Positions 27,032-37,200 of a stretch of DNA of 64,000 nucleotides are shown here, in pieces. The notes beneath the pieces were generated by a model that searched no databases, was not told the origin of the DNA, and worked only from the letters and a program-made list of their open reading frames with translations. Source of the stretch: an uncultured Bacteroidota bacterium. GTDB taxonomy: Bacteria; Bacteroidota; Bacteroidia; Chitinophagales; Chitinophagaceae. Within the stretch, counting starts at the first letter, position 1. Each line of letters opens with the position of its first letter. The stretch is from the NCBI GenBank assembly GCA_903824665.1, contig CAIJXT010000009.1:124001-188000 (forward strand), given 5' to 3'. Made by a program: the position numbers and the translations under genes.

Positions 27032-28417
27032 ATGAACCGGAAACAACTAAAATGGCGCATCCAATATGCCTGGCAGTATTTCCCTTTTACACTCAATACT
27101 ATTCTGTGTGTGCTGGCAGGTTGGATAGCCTACCGGCTCCTATACCAGCCCGTACCCAAGGATGACGTCCCCTCCCCCTTCATCCCTTTCATACTTTTGA
27201 TGGGAAAACTCGCTTTCTGGTTTGCAATCGCACTTATTGTATTGTCAGTGCTCAGCACCTTTGCCAGTTACGCATTCTATTTATGGCTCCGGCATTCCAG
27301 AGGTATCCAACTCAATGTTGAATTTGCTACAGAAACAAAAAAAGGAAAAGAAAACAGGGTCTACCTGATAGCACACTTGCAGCATGTCTTCAGGCCGGTA
27401 TTGGGCTTTATTAAGGGCCGGCTGTTTTACGACGACAATATAATGACCGACAGGTTCGGGCTCCTGTCAGACAAGTGGGTACCTGGTCGGCTGCGTCGGG
27501 CGGCTATCAGTGGCCGCAGCCGCATGTACCTGCCCGATGTAAAAGAATACGATCTGAAGGGTGGTTTCATCTATTTTCAGGATATGCTGCATATATTCTC
27601 ACTTGCAGCAGCCCAACCCATCAGTGGTCATTTCTATCAGCCTCCTATCGTCAACAGTGATCAGAATGCAGAAGTTTCGCCAAAGAAAACCGAAAATATG
27701 GATGTGCGCATAGAGCAGTTGCGCCGGGTTGAGGGCGAATACCTGAATTACAAAGATTTTGAAAGCGGCGATGATGTGCGCCGAATAGTATGGAAGGTAT
27801 ATGCCAAAAACCGCGAATTGGTCGTTCGCACGCCCGAGCTGTTTGAGCCATACGCCTCACACCTGTATTTCCATGCCTCCTTCTTTGCCGCCATGAAGTC
27901 GCAATGGGCTAATGAGGGCTACCTGAAGGAAATGCTGAACTATTATAAAAACTGCGTTTGGACCGTATACGATACCCTTGCCAAAAAAGAATGGGAACTC
28001 CGTTATATACCTGATCAGTCATTCAACATGCCCGATCAGATGCCTGAGGATGAAAAGGCTGCACGCATCATCAGCAACAGCAACTGGCATACCGACAAAT
28101 CGCTGCTCACCTATTTCAACCCCAAAACCGGTGCAGTTCTTTGTATCTCTTCCTTTACAGACCCGAGCGAACTTTCCGAAATTCTTGACCGTTGCAACTC
28201 ATCAACCGTTATCTATTTCGTAAAAACATCCGGCATATTGCGTTCATATGTAGCACTCGGTTGGATCGGCAGACTCCTCTTCCTTCCTCCGCCCGATCGC
28301 CTTTCGCGCCTGCGCTCACGCTGGGTATTCTCCCCCATTCGCCTGCAGGTGCACAAGCGCGAGCACGAGCTTGAAAAGATTTTGAGCAATAGCACAGTAA
28401 CCTGGGCCGTCATTTAA
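27032..28417 (+). CDS. DUF58 domain membrane protein
   Basis: 461 residues. Two membrane segments (about 20-36 and 52-80) are followed by a large soluble part. The DUF58 core is seen in LNYKDFESGDDVRRIVWKVY (about 232-252), matching the family pattern of Gly-Asp-Asp followed by Arg-x-Ile-x-Trp. DUF58 proteins usually occur with MoxR ATPases and vWA proteins and take part in envelope or complex assembly. No MoxR gene is adjacent here, so it works alone or with a distant partner. Confidence 0.8.
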   Translation: MNRKQLKWRIQYAWQYFPFTLNTILCVLAGWIAYRLLYQPVPKDDVPSPFIPFILLMGKLAFWFAIALIVLSVLSTFASYAFYLWLRHSRGIQLNVEFATETKKGKENRVYLIAHLQHVFRPVLGFIKGRLFYDDNIMTDRFGLLSDKWVPGRLRRAAISGRSRMYLPDVKEYDLKGGFIYFQDMLHIFSLAAAQPISGHFYQPPIVNSDQNAEVSPKKTENMDVRIEQLRRVEGEYLNYKDFESGDDVRRIVWKVYAKNRELVVRTPELFEPYASHLYFHASFFAAMKSQWANEGYLKEMLNYYKNCVWTVYDTLAKKEWELRYIPDQSFNMPDQMPEDEKAARIISNSNWHTDKSLLTYFNPKTGAVLCISSFTDPSELSEILDRCNSSTVIYFVKTSGILRSYVALGWIGRLLFLPPPDRLSRLRSRWVFSPIRLQVHKREHELEKILSNSTVTWAVI

Positions 28418-28563
28418 CCTACCGTTACAGCACCTGATTCCTGTCGAAAAAAAAATAATCTTATCCAAAATCCTCACATTCCCAATGCACAGATCGTCAT
28501 ACTATGCAACGGGCCCTAAACTTATCCCGCAACCTATTATTTTAACCTAAAAAGAGAAATTGT

Positions 28564-30474
28564 ATGAAAAAGATCTTAACACTTACAATGACCATTGTAG
28601 CCCTGTTCCTGTCGGGCTCATCATTCGCAGCCATTTGGGGTACACTCAGTGTGTGTACAGGTGGCACCAGTACGCTCATTCACGATTCGGTTTCCACATC
28701 AGGCACCTGGAGTAGCAGCAACATGGCCATTGCCACAGTCAATCCTACCACCGGCGCCACCATGGGCCTGTCCGTTGGCACCTGTATCATATCCTGGAAC
28801 GGGTCTGCGGGTTTGTCTACAGCCGTTTTCACCGTCAATCCTGCACCAGCTGCAATCGCTGGTGGTACCGCTCCCTTCTGCGCTGGCACTACCGTTACAC
28901 TCACCAACACTGTGCCCGGCGGCACCTGGAGCAGCACTAACCTGTCTGTTGCCACTGTGGGCAGCACCACCGGAGTGGTTTATGGTGTCAACTCTGGCGT
29001 ATCTAATATCAGGTATGCCTTGGGTACCAGCGCCGGATGCATTGTTACCAAACAGGTTACCGTCAACTTCTCTTCCTACCCCGATACCGTCTCTGGTCCG
29101 TCCAGTGTTTGCATTGGCAGTACCATCACACTGTCTGCCACTGCATCTGGTGGCACATGGTCATCCAGCAATGCTTCTGTAGCTACCGTTAGCGCCACGG
29201 GTGTGGTTTCCGGCATAGCCACTGGCACTGCCATCATTTCACACACGTCCACTGGCGTATGCGGACCTGTATATGGCACACGCACCATCACCGTTACCAG
29301 CACTACCAGCCCCGGCACCATTTCCGGACCAACTTCTGTTGCCATAGGCGCTACCATCACGCTCACCAATTCAGTAAGTGGCGGCACTTGGAGCAGCAGT
29401 ACACCTTCAGTTGGCACTATCAGTACCGGCGGTGTAGTTTCGGGTATTTCGGCTGGTGTTACTGTTATCACGTATACAGTATCCGGTTGCAGTGGCGTGG
29501 CCAGCACCACCACCACTATTACGGTTACAACCCCCAACTGTATTTCGGGCAATGTCCTGTTTACAGGCACCCCATACTACGGCCCTGTAAAAGTATGGCT
29601 CATCAAGTATAACCCGTCTACACTCATGCTCTCTGCCGCCGACTCTACCTATGTTTATTGCAGCGGCACCACAGTTGCCTACCAGTTCTGCGGCATGGGT
29701 ACCGACTCCTTCCGTGTTAAGGCTGCTTGCGACTCTCCATCTACCACATCATACGGATACATACCTACCTACCACACTGCCAGCGGATATTGGAATACAG
29801 CAACAGTGATCTATCACGTAGCAGGCACACACGATATCAATAAGAACATCACTATGGGTTCAGGTACGCCTACAACAGGTCCTGGTTTCATAGCAGGCAA
29901 TGTTACTACCGGTGCCAACAAAGGCACTGCCGATGGCGACCCTGTTGCCGGCATGCTTGTATTCTGTGTCAACATTTCTACTGGTGCTATCCTCCAGTCT
30001 ACTGTTACCAACGCTGCTGGTCTGTTCTCTTTCAGCAATCTGCCTGTCGGCGAGGCCTTCAGAATATACCCCGAGGCCATCAACTACGGCACTACACCAT
30101 ACCCTGCTATCACACTCACTTCTGGTACACCATCTATGACCCTGGCCAACTTCATTCAGCATACTCTTTCTATGACCATCACACCGGTTGTAGTAAATAA
30201 TGTAGAAGATGTCACCACAGCAGCATCGGGCATAGTAGTATTCCCCAACCCTGCTACCAGCACTATAAACATTGCATGGAACAATGCATCAGCCGGCACA
30301 GCCACCTATACTATCACCGACGTTACAGGCCGCGCCGTTATCAACCGATCTGTAACAATGGGCAATGGTACCGGCAACAGCCGTATCAACATCAGCCACC
30401 TCAGCAAAGGGCTGTACATGATCACCATCAAAGGCGACAATGTCAGCTACACTGGCAAGTTGGTGATAGAATAA
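28564..30474 (+). CDS. Secreted Ig-like (BIG2-type) protein with T9SS sorting domain, paralogue 1
   Basis: 636 residues. Signal peptide 1-22, then four Ig-like modules of about 80 residues, each with a Gly-Thr-Trp-Ser-Ser-Ser block and a VCxG or FCAGT cysteine element. A distinct domain follows (ISGNVLFTGTPYYGPVKVW onward) with a CarboxypepD-reg-like repeat (GMLVFCVNISTGAILQ). The C-terminus is a type A sorting domain (VVFPNPATSTINIAW to YTGKLVIE). The gene at 39611-41509 has the same architecture and near-identical sequence in the second half. Likely a surface adhesin. Confidence 0.88.
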   Translation: MKKILTLTMTIVALFLSGSSFAAIWGTLSVCTGGTSTLIHDSVSTSGTWSSSNMAIATVNPTTGATMGLSVGTCIISWNGSAGLSTAVFTVNPAPAAIAGGTAPFCAGTTVTLTNTVPGGTWSSTNLSVATVGSTTGVVYGVNSGVSNIRYALGTSAGCIVTKQVTVNFSSYPDTVSGPSSVCIGSTITLSATASGGTWSSSNASVATVSATGVVSGIATGTAIISHTSTGVCGPVYGTRTITVTSTTSPGTISGPTSVAIGATITLTNSVSGGTWSSSTPSVGTISTGGVVSGISAGVTVITYTVSGCSGVASTTTTITVTTPNCISGNVLFTGTPYYGPVKVWLIKYNPSTLMLSAADSTYVYCSGTTVAYQFCGMGTDSFRVKAACDSPSTTSYGYIPTYHTASGYWNTATVIYHVAGTHDINKNITMGSGTPTTGPGFIAGNVTTGANKGTADGDPVAGMLVFCVNISTGAILQSTVTNAAGLFSFSNLPVGEAFRIYPEAINYGTTPYPAITLTSGTPSMTLANFIQHTLSMTITPVVVNNVEDVTTAASGIVVFPNPATSTINIAWNNASAGTATYTITDVTGRAVINRSVTMGNGTGNSRINISHLSKGLYMITIKGDNVSYTGKLVIE

Positions 30475-30497
30475 CATCTGCCTAAAATGAATTCCCC

Positions 30498-30530
30498 AAA
30501 ACAGCCTCACATTTGTGGGGCTGTTTTTTT
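30498..30530 (+). terminator. Rho-independent terminator after Ig-like paralogue 1
   Basis: ACAGCCTCAC pairs with GTGGGGCTGT (one T-G wobble) around an ATTT loop, followed by a run of seven T. Confidence 0.8.
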
Positions 30531-30540
30531 GTGTTAGTGC

Positions 30541-30602
30541 GGGTGTACAGTAGATAAAATTTTCGCTACCAGTTCCTTGACAGTTCGAGTCCCCTACACC
30601 CA
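30541..30602 (+). other. tRNA-like relic
   Basis: GGGTGTA (30541-30547) and TACACCC (30595-30601) are exact complements like an acceptor stem. Just before the second lies GTTCGAGTCCCC, which reads as a tRNA T-loop with its 3' stem, and GTAG/CTAC could form a D-stem. The total is only 61 bases, the 5' side of the T-stem does not pair and there is no anticodon arm, so it is not a working tRNA. It could be a decayed tRNA or an old integration site. Confidence 0.3.
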
Positions 30603-30613
30603 AAAAAAAGTAA

Positions 30614-30636
30614 AACCCGCGCTTGGCGCGGGTTCT
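30614..30636 (-). terminator. Rho-independent terminator of the higBA operon
   Basis: AACCCGCGC and GCGCGGGTT form a perfect 9-bp GC-rich stem around a TTG loop. Read on the minus strand it is followed by TTTTACTTTTTTTT, as expected for the end of higA. Confidence 0.75.
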
Positions 30637-30661
30637 GTCGTTCGAAGTGCGTAGTTGGGTC

Positions 30662-30961
30662 TTAAGCCGCATGGGCGGAATGGTGCCTTATGTTGCCAAA
30701 TTCCGTCTGCTTGGCTATCTGTTCTTCCTCTATGTCGTAGTCATCCTGTAAACCAAGCCAAAACTTAGGGGTATTACCAAAATACTTAGCCAAACGTAAC
30801 GCAGTGTCGGCCGTTATTCGTCTTGCGCCTTTTATTATTTCAGATATTCTCGTTTGCGGTATTCCGATATCCTTTGCAAGTCTATAGGCAGATATTCCAA
30901 ATTCAGATAGAAACTCTTCTTTCAGTATTTCTCCGGGATGAATATTTCTAATATTGCTCAT
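30662..30961 (-). CDS. higA: HigA family antitoxin
   Basis: 99 residues from the ATG at 30961 (MSNIRNIHPGEILKEEF); an earlier in-frame start would overlap higB and lacks the family beginning. The XRE helix-turn-helix is AYRLAKDIGIPQTRISEIIK (about 24-43), followed by the HigA-typical ALRLAKYFGNTPKFWLGLQ. It should neutralise HigB and repress the operon at the inverted repeat upstream of higB. Its position 11 bp after the toxin gene is the standard higBA order. Confidence 0.93.
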   Translation of the reverse strand: MSNIRNIHPGEILKEEFLSEFGISAYRLAKDIGIPQTRISEIIKGARRITADTALRLAKYFGNTPKFWLGLQDDYDIEEEQIAKQTEFGNIRHHSAHAA

Positions 30962-30972
30962 GTCTTTATAAT

Positions 30973-31254
30973 TTAATGGTAATCTACAATACTTACTTCT
31001 GAGGCATTTCCATTTTGCCATTTAAAAATAATTCTCCACTGATCATTTATCCGGATAGAATAGAATTCTCTCAAATTTCCAGACAGTTTTTCTAACCTAT
31101 TTGAAGGCGGTATTTTAAGGTCATTCATATTTTGGGAGTTATTCAACATTCTCAGCTTCCTTCTTCCGATTTCCTGTACTTCATTCGGCAATTTGCCAAC
31201 CCATTCACCCTTCCATATTTTGTCGGTTTCCTTTGAGCCAAATGATAAAATCAT
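30973..31254 (-). CDS. higB: HigB family mRNA-interferase toxin
   Basis: 93 residues, RelE/HigB fold. Family features are RKLRMLNNSQNMNDLKIPPS, NRLEKLSGNLREFYSIRIND and QWRIIFKW. HigB cleaves mRNA on the ribosome. It is the first gene of the higBA operon; its promoter box TACCTTTG lies in a 7-bp inverted repeat. Confidence 0.93.
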   Translation of the reverse strand: MILSFGSKETDKIWKGEWVGKLPNEVQEIGRRKLRMLNNSQNMNDLKIPPSNRLEKLSGNLREFYSIRINDQWRIIFKWQNGNASEVSIVDYH

Positions 31255-31269
31255 ACTATCGTTTCACGT

Positions 31270-31290
31270 TACTTACGTCAAAGGTAAGTA
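31270..31290. promoter_or_regulatory. higBA operator and -7 box
   Basis: TACTTAC, 7 bases, GTAAGTA: a perfect 7-bp inverted repeat. A perfect TAnnTTTG box (TACCTTTG, minus strand, 31286-31279) lies inside it, 24 bases from the higB ATG. This is the expected place for HigA binding and autorepression. No gene I can support lies between 31291 and 31534. Confidence 0.65.
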
Positions 31291-31534
31291 CCTTTTTAAG
31301 AATATGCCGCAATCACCTTCAAATCCTCCACAAAAAAGTTCGAAAGTTGTCCCCTTCTGCCCGCAATAAACTAAAACCCACACAGTGAGCCGACCATTGT
31401 CTTCGAAATATAACTTTCCACTAAACACACGTGGTGAATTATCATCAAAATTCTGGCAAAAAACATGGAAAGGCTGCATTCAGAAATTTCCACTTTGGCT
31501 GTGGTTCCAATGCGCTCAAAAGGGTATTGTCTAT

Positions 31535-33265
31535 CTATTTACTCCAGCTACCCCTAAATTGGCAGTATGCCCTGCGGTTTACCTGATGTTCAGTGTCGCT
31601 ATAGCTTACACCGTTCTCGCAGCGATTGGGTCTATTATTTATTCCGTAACCTTCGCTTTTCATGCGGCTTGCTTTTATGCCATTATCATTGAGGTAACGC
31701 AGTGTGGCTTCACCGCGACGTTCCGCCAAATCCAGATTGTAGTCAGATGTTCCACGACAGTCGCAACGTCCGGTCACTAACAAAGTAAGACCAGGAAACT
31801 CATTCATGTAGCGTACCACGCTGTCCAAATGGGCAATAGCATCGGGTCGTATTTGGGATCTATCAAAATCGAAAAGGATAAGAATATCATTTGGCAACAC
31901 CGGTTTAATACTGACGTTTTCCCTGGGTGCTATATTTGACTTTTGCACTTTCGGCCTGTACCCTATTGTATAAGCAGATGTTACTAAGTCAGTGTCTATA
32001 TTATCTGTCAATAAAGTGAAGTGAAATATGTCGTCATCACCCATTCCTGCAGCAGCGCGATTAGAAGTTATATAGCCCGTTTTCCCTTCCTTTAGAAACA
32101 TAATACCAAAGTCATCGGCAGGTGAATTTATAGGCGATTTCATCGGTATAGCCTTTGCTAACACACCGTTATTATTGAGCGCTACACATATATCCAGACC
32201 GCCAAAGCCCTGGTAGCCATCAGATGAAAAGTAAAAATTCCCTTTCGCATCCAAAGCAGGATACTTTTCTCGGTTGAAGGTATTTACGTTTGGGCCCATG
32301 TTTATTGGCGCACCCCATCCGTTGTTTTCACGGTTGCAATAGTAGATGTCCGTTTCGCCATATCCACCTGGCATGTCAGATACAAAGTATATCCTCGAAC
32401 CGTCAACGGAGAGAAAAGGGTTTGCTACCGAGTACGCATCATTGTTAAGGTAAAACGGAACAGCCTCTACCCATTTGCCATCCTTCATCGCAGACATGAA
32501 AATCTTATTCCTTTCTATCCCTAAAGTTGCCTTCTTTTTGCCCTGCAGATCCCTGTCGACCCTTGAAATATAGATAGTATCAAAGTGCTTCGAAAAACAG
32601 GCGGGACCATCGTTAAATTTTTTGACGATTTTTTTTCCACCAAATTCCGCTACATAGGTGTAGTCTAAATCACCAATACCTTTTTGCGCATAATACAAGT
32701 CCAGGTAGTTTGCACCCGTCCAACCGTAAATTTTATTACGGCCGGGCGTTTTACGATTTGAGGTAAATACAATGCCATCCTTGTATAATACTGGGCATAG
32801 GTCGGCATTTTGTGTATTGAGCAGAGTAGCGTTGTGTACAGATACCGGTTCATCCCATTTATGGTCTTCGGCCACTATTTCAATACATTCGCTAAAAAAT
32901 TTTCCGCGCGGGTCTGATGGCACCAGTTCGCTGTATTTAGCAAAAGCTCGCTTCGACTGTTCAGTCATCCCATTGGTTCTGAGTATTTGTCCGTAATTCA
33001 TGTAAAATTCCGGCTTGCTATATATTCCGTAGCCGTTTACTTTATCATAGGCTGCTTGCTCTTCCTCATGCAAGTTCATTTTCCGGTAACATTCACCCAG
33101 CTTGAAGTAGATATCTGCATCAGGGTGTTTTGTTGCTTCCTTTTCATAAAGTTTTGCCGCGCGAAAATATTCCCATTGGTCGAAGAGGCGGTCAGCCTTT
33201 TGTGTATTTGCAGTGGCGTTCAGGGGAAAAAGTGCTGCTATGCTTATTAATAGTACAATTTTCAT
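31535..33265 (-). CDS. OmpA family protein with TPR and PD40 propeller (T9SS/surface-machinery type)
   Basis: 576 residues. Signal peptide 1-19, TPR-like helices (about 22-115), WD40-like PD40 repeats (about 130-420; e.g. SVDGSRIYFVSDMPGGYGET, ALDAKGNFYFSSDGYQGFGG), and a C-terminal OmpA domain (about 455-575) with ILFDFDRSQIRPDA and the peptidoglycan-binding RGTSDYNLDLAERRG. It should tie the outer-membrane PorP complex to peptidoglycan. Last gene of a four-gene operon after PorP (21 bp gap). Two cysteines (GRCDCRG) in the OmpA domain are uncommon. Confidence 0.92.
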   Translation of the reverse strand: MKIVLLISIAALFPLNATANTQKADRLFDQWEYFRAAKLYEKEATKHPDADIYFKLGECYRKMNLHEEEQAAYDKVNGYGIYSKPEFYMNYGQILRTNGMTEQSKRAFAKYSELVPSDPRGKFFSECIEIVAEDHKWDEPVSVHNATLLNTQNADLCPVLYKDGIVFTSNRKTPGRNKIYGWTGANYLDLYYAQKGIGDLDYTYVAEFGGKKIVKKFNDGPACFSKHFDTIYISRVDRDLQGKKKATLGIERNKIFMSAMKDGKWVEAVPFYLNNDAYSVANPFLSVDGSRIYFVSDMPGGYGETDIYYCNRENNGWGAPINMGPNVNTFNREKYPALDAKGNFYFSSDGYQGFGGLDICVALNNNGVLAKAIPMKSPINSPADDFGIMFLKEGKTGYITSNRAAAGMGDDDIFHFTLLTDNIDTDLVTSAYTIGYRPKVQKSNIAPRENVSIKPVLPNDILILFDFDRSQIRPDAIAHLDSVVRYMNEFPGLTLLVTGRCDCRGTSDYNLDLAERRGEATLRYLNDNGIKASRMKSEGYGINNRPNRCENGVSYSDTEHQVNRRAYCQFRGSWSK

Positions 33266-33286
33266 AGTAGTACCTTTTTTGTTTAT

Positions 33287-34243
33287 TTAGAAAAACCTCG
33301 GGCTTGATAATTTGGTCCTGTTGCTGCTGATATCACAGCCCAGCATGAATTCGTGGGTGCCGCTGTTATAGGCACCTGTTTGATTCAGGTAAAAATCATA
33401 AGAATAGCCAAAGCGGACAGAACGGGTAATTTCAAATTCCACTATACCGATTAGCATGTTGTCTGTGCCGGCCATGTTTATCCTTTTACCTACCCTGTAA
33501 CCCGCACCAAGAAATAAACGTTGGTAGAAAATAAACGTGCCGTTAATTTCGCCAACAGTAGGTGCACTATTCACATATTTCACAAGGAGCGATGGCCTGA
33601 AATCAATTGTTTCTTTTGCTGGAATCACAAAACCGGAGGTAAAATAATATTGCCTGTAAAACTTCGCGAGGTCGGCGCCAGCGGCGTGTGTGAGCCCGAA
33701 GCGCGACTGCAATAGATGGTTGACACTAAGCCCAAGAAAGAACCTTGGCTTATATAGATATATCCCGGTTCCGGCATCACCCACCCAACTGGTAGCAGCA
33801 TTTCCTGTAAAAGCAGGGTCTGCAGGGTTGTCTATATTTATCGACGACCACCCAACGCTAATATTATTCAGCATTCCGGTTATTCCAAAAGACAGTGTAG
33901 TTTTTTCATTTATGGGCAAATGGTAGGCATAGGTCAAATTGATACCTGTGTTGTGCATTGGGCCGGTCTGGTCGTTGTAAATTTGCAATCCGAGCCCAAT
34001 TCTCGCATTGGGTATAGCACTGTGTATCGTCAATGACTGACTACTTGGGGCACCAGCCATTCCTATCCACTGGTTACGCGCCACCAGTGTTCCCGAAAGT
34101 GCTTCCCTGCTGCCCGCGTAAGCTGGGTTAATATAAAGTGGGTTGAAGAAATACATCGAGAACCCGGCTTCTTGCTGCGCATTTGCTGCTAAGGACAGTA
34201 AAACCAAAACAACTGTTGCGATTGGCTTGTTGATGTGTCTCAT
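33287..34243 (-). CDS. PorP/SprF family T9SS outer membrane protein
   Basis: 318 residues, usual length. Signal peptide about 1-22, then the family opening FSMYFFNPLYINPAYAGSRE and RNQWIGMAGAP, and beta-strands to the C-terminus. PorP/SprF proteins are outer membrane barrels that accompany T9SS substrates, particularly those with type B (CHU_C) sorting domains such as SprB with SprF. Here the operon carries a CHU_C protein and a collagen-like protein upstream and an OmpA protein downstream, so those are the likely partners. Confidence 0.93.
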   Translation of the reverse strand: MRHINKPIATVVLVLLSLAANAQQEAGFSMYFFNPLYINPAYAGSREALSGTLVARNQWIGMAGAPSSQSLTIHSAIPNARIGLGLQIYNDQTGPMHNTGINLTYAYHLPINEKTTLSFGITGMLNNISVGWSSINIDNPADPAFTGNAATSWVGDAGTGIYLYKPRFFLGLSVNHLLQSRFGLTHAAGADLAKFYRQYYFTSGFVIPAKETIDFRPSLLVKYVNSAPTVGEINGTFIFYQRLFLGAGYRVGKRINMAGTDNMLIGIVEFEITRSVRFGYSYDFYLNQTGAYNSGTHEFMLGCDISSNRTKLSSPRFF

Positions 34244-34261
34244 GTTTTCTATTTATGTCGT

Positions 34262-37200
34262 TTATTGGATACGGGTAATAACAAGCGATGCTGAAACAGC
34301 GTGTGAACCACCGGCAAAAGGAGTGAGGGTAAGTGCAGGCGTATTGCCCGTAGGATTTACCACACGTAGTACACTGTTGGCCGATGTCGTTGTAATTAAC
34401 CTATTTCCGACTACTTGATTTGTACCGGTTGCCCGTCCAACGACAGTTGCATTATTTTCTGTGCCATTAATTTCTAAAACAAGTTGTGCTGCTTCCGAGA
34501 GGCTTGCCTGCCAGCTTATCATATAAGTACCAATTGCTGGCAATGTAAATTGTGTTGCACTTGCACGGGTAATAACTCCGTTCGATGGGCCATCCTGAGG
34601 AAATGAAATTGCTGTACCACCTGCAACGGTGGCTGCATTATCGCCGGGCATGAGCGCATAAAAATCTGCAAATGCAACGACTGCGTTGGTGCCGGCGGCT
34701 CCAGTTGCACCATCTGCTCCGGCAGCTCCTACTGCTCCCGTTGCGCCAGTCGCGCCGTCAGTACCATTAGACCCTGCAGCACCCGTAGCTCCGGTATTAC
34801 CTATTGGTCCTTGTATGCCGGTTAACCCTGTAGCACCTGCCAATCCTGTAGCACCCGGACTGCCAGTCAATCCAATCGGACCAACCGCACCTGTATTTCC
34901 TGTCAATCCTATCGGACCTACAGCACCGACTGCACCATCCGTTCCATTAGTTCCCGGAGCACCAGTAGCACCTGCTGATCCAGTAGCACCCGGACTGCCT
35001 GTAATTCCTATCGGACCAACTGCACCAGTGTTACCTGTCAATCCTATCGGACCTACAGCACCGACTGCACCATCCGTTCCATTGGTTCCCGGAGCACCAG
35101 TAGCACCTGCTGATCCTGTAGCACCCGGACTGCCTGTCAATCCTGTCGGACCAACTGCACCAGTGTTACCTGTCAGACCAATCGGACCTACAGCACCAGT
35201 AGCACCTGCTGCCCCATCCGTTCCGTTAGTTCCCGGTGCGCCCGTAGCACCTGCTGACCCCGTAGCACCCGGACTGCCAGGCAATCCTATCGGACCAACC
35301 GCACCAGTGTTACCAGTCAGACCAATCGGGCCAACCGCACCAGTAGCACCTGCTGCCCCATCCGTTCCATTAGTTCCCGCAGCACCAGTAGCACCTGCCG
35401 ATCCTGTCGCACCCGGACTGCCAGTCAATCCAATCGGACCTACAGCACCAGTGTTACCAGTCAAACCTATCGGACCAACTGCACCTGTAGCACCTGCTGC
35501 ACCGTCCGTTCCATTAGTTCCCGGAGCGCCAGTAGCACCTGCCGACCCTGTCGCACCCGGACTGCCTGTCAACCCTATCGGACCAACTGCACCTGTAGCA
35601 CCTGCTGCACCATCCGTTCCATTAGTTCCCGGAGCGCCGGTAGCTCCTGCTGATCCCGTAGCACCCGGACTGCCAGTCAATCCTATCGGACCTACAGCAC
35701 CAGTGTTACCAGTCAGACCAATCGGGCCAACCGCACCAGTAGCACCTGCTGCACCATCCGTTCCATTAGTTCCCGGAGCACCAGTAGCGCCTGCTGATCC
35801 AGTAGCACCCGGACTGCCAGTCAATCCTATCGAACCAACCGCACCAGTGTTACCAGTCAGACCAATCGGACCTACAGCACCAGTAGCACCTGCTGCACCA
35901 TCCGTTCCATTAGTTCCCGGAGCACCGGTAGCACCTGCCGATCCTGTAGCGCCCGGACTGCCAGTCAATCCTATCGGACCTACAGCACCTGCGTTACCTG
36001 TTAAACCAATCGGACCAACCGCACCTGTAGCACCTGCTGCACCATCCGTTCCATTAATTCCCGGAGCACCAGTAGCACCTGCCGATCCCGTAGCACCCGG
36101 ACTGCCAGTCAATCCTATCGGACCAACCGCACCAGTGTTACCAGTCAGACCAATCGGACCTACAGCACCAGTAGCACCTGCTGCACCAACCGTTCCATTA
36201 GTTCCCGGAGCACCGGTAGCACCTGCCGATCCTGTAGCACCCGGACTGCCAGTCAATCCTATCGGGCCAACCGCACCAGTGTTACCTGTCAATCCAATCG
36301 GACCTACAGCACCAGTAGCACCGTCCGTTCCATTACTTCCCGGAGCGCCAGTAGCACCTGCCGAACCTGTAGCACCCGGACTGCCAGTCAATCCTATCGG
36401 TCCAGCCGCACCAGTGTTACCAGTCAATCCAATCGGACCAACTGCACCAGTAGCACCTGCTGCCCCATCCGTTCCGTTAGTTCCCGGTGCGCCCGTAGCA
36501 CCTGCTGACCCCGTAGCACCCGGACTGCCAGTCAATCCTATCGGACCAACTGCACCAATGTTACCTGTCAGACCAATCGGACCAGTAGCACCTGCTGCTC
36601 CATCCGTACCATTAGTTCCCGGAGCACCAGTAGCACCTGCTGTTCCTGTAGCACCCGGACTGCCAGTCAATCCTATCGAACCAACCGCACCAGTGTTACC
36701 AGTCAATCCAATCGGACCAACTGCACCAGTAGCACCGGCTGCACCATCCGTTCCGTTAGTTCCCGGTGCGCCCGTAGCACCTGCTGACCCCGTAGCACCC
36801 GGACTCCCAGTCAATCCTATCGGACCAACTGCACCTGTATTACCTGTCAGACCTATCGGACCTGCGGCACCAGTAGCACCGGCTGCACCATCCGTTCCAT
36901 TATTTCCCGCAGCACCAGTAGCACCTGCCGATCCTGTTGCACCCGGACTACCAGTCAATCCTATCGGACCTACAGCACCAGTGTTACCTGTCAAACCTAT
37001 CGGACCAACCGCACCAGTAGCACCATCTGTTCCATTAGTTCCCGGAGCGCCAGTAGCACCTGCTGATCCTGTCGCGCCCGGATTGCCAGTCAATCCTATC
37101 GGACCAACCGCACCAGTAGCACCATCTGTTCCATTAGTTCCCGGAGCGCCAGTAACACCTGCTGATCCTGTCGCGCCCGGATTGCCAGTCAATCCTATCG

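Noticed and set aside
31273..31479. A 68-codon minus-strand frame upstream of higB
   Set aside because: It overlaps the higBA operator, starts right after an in-frame stop and resembles no family I know.
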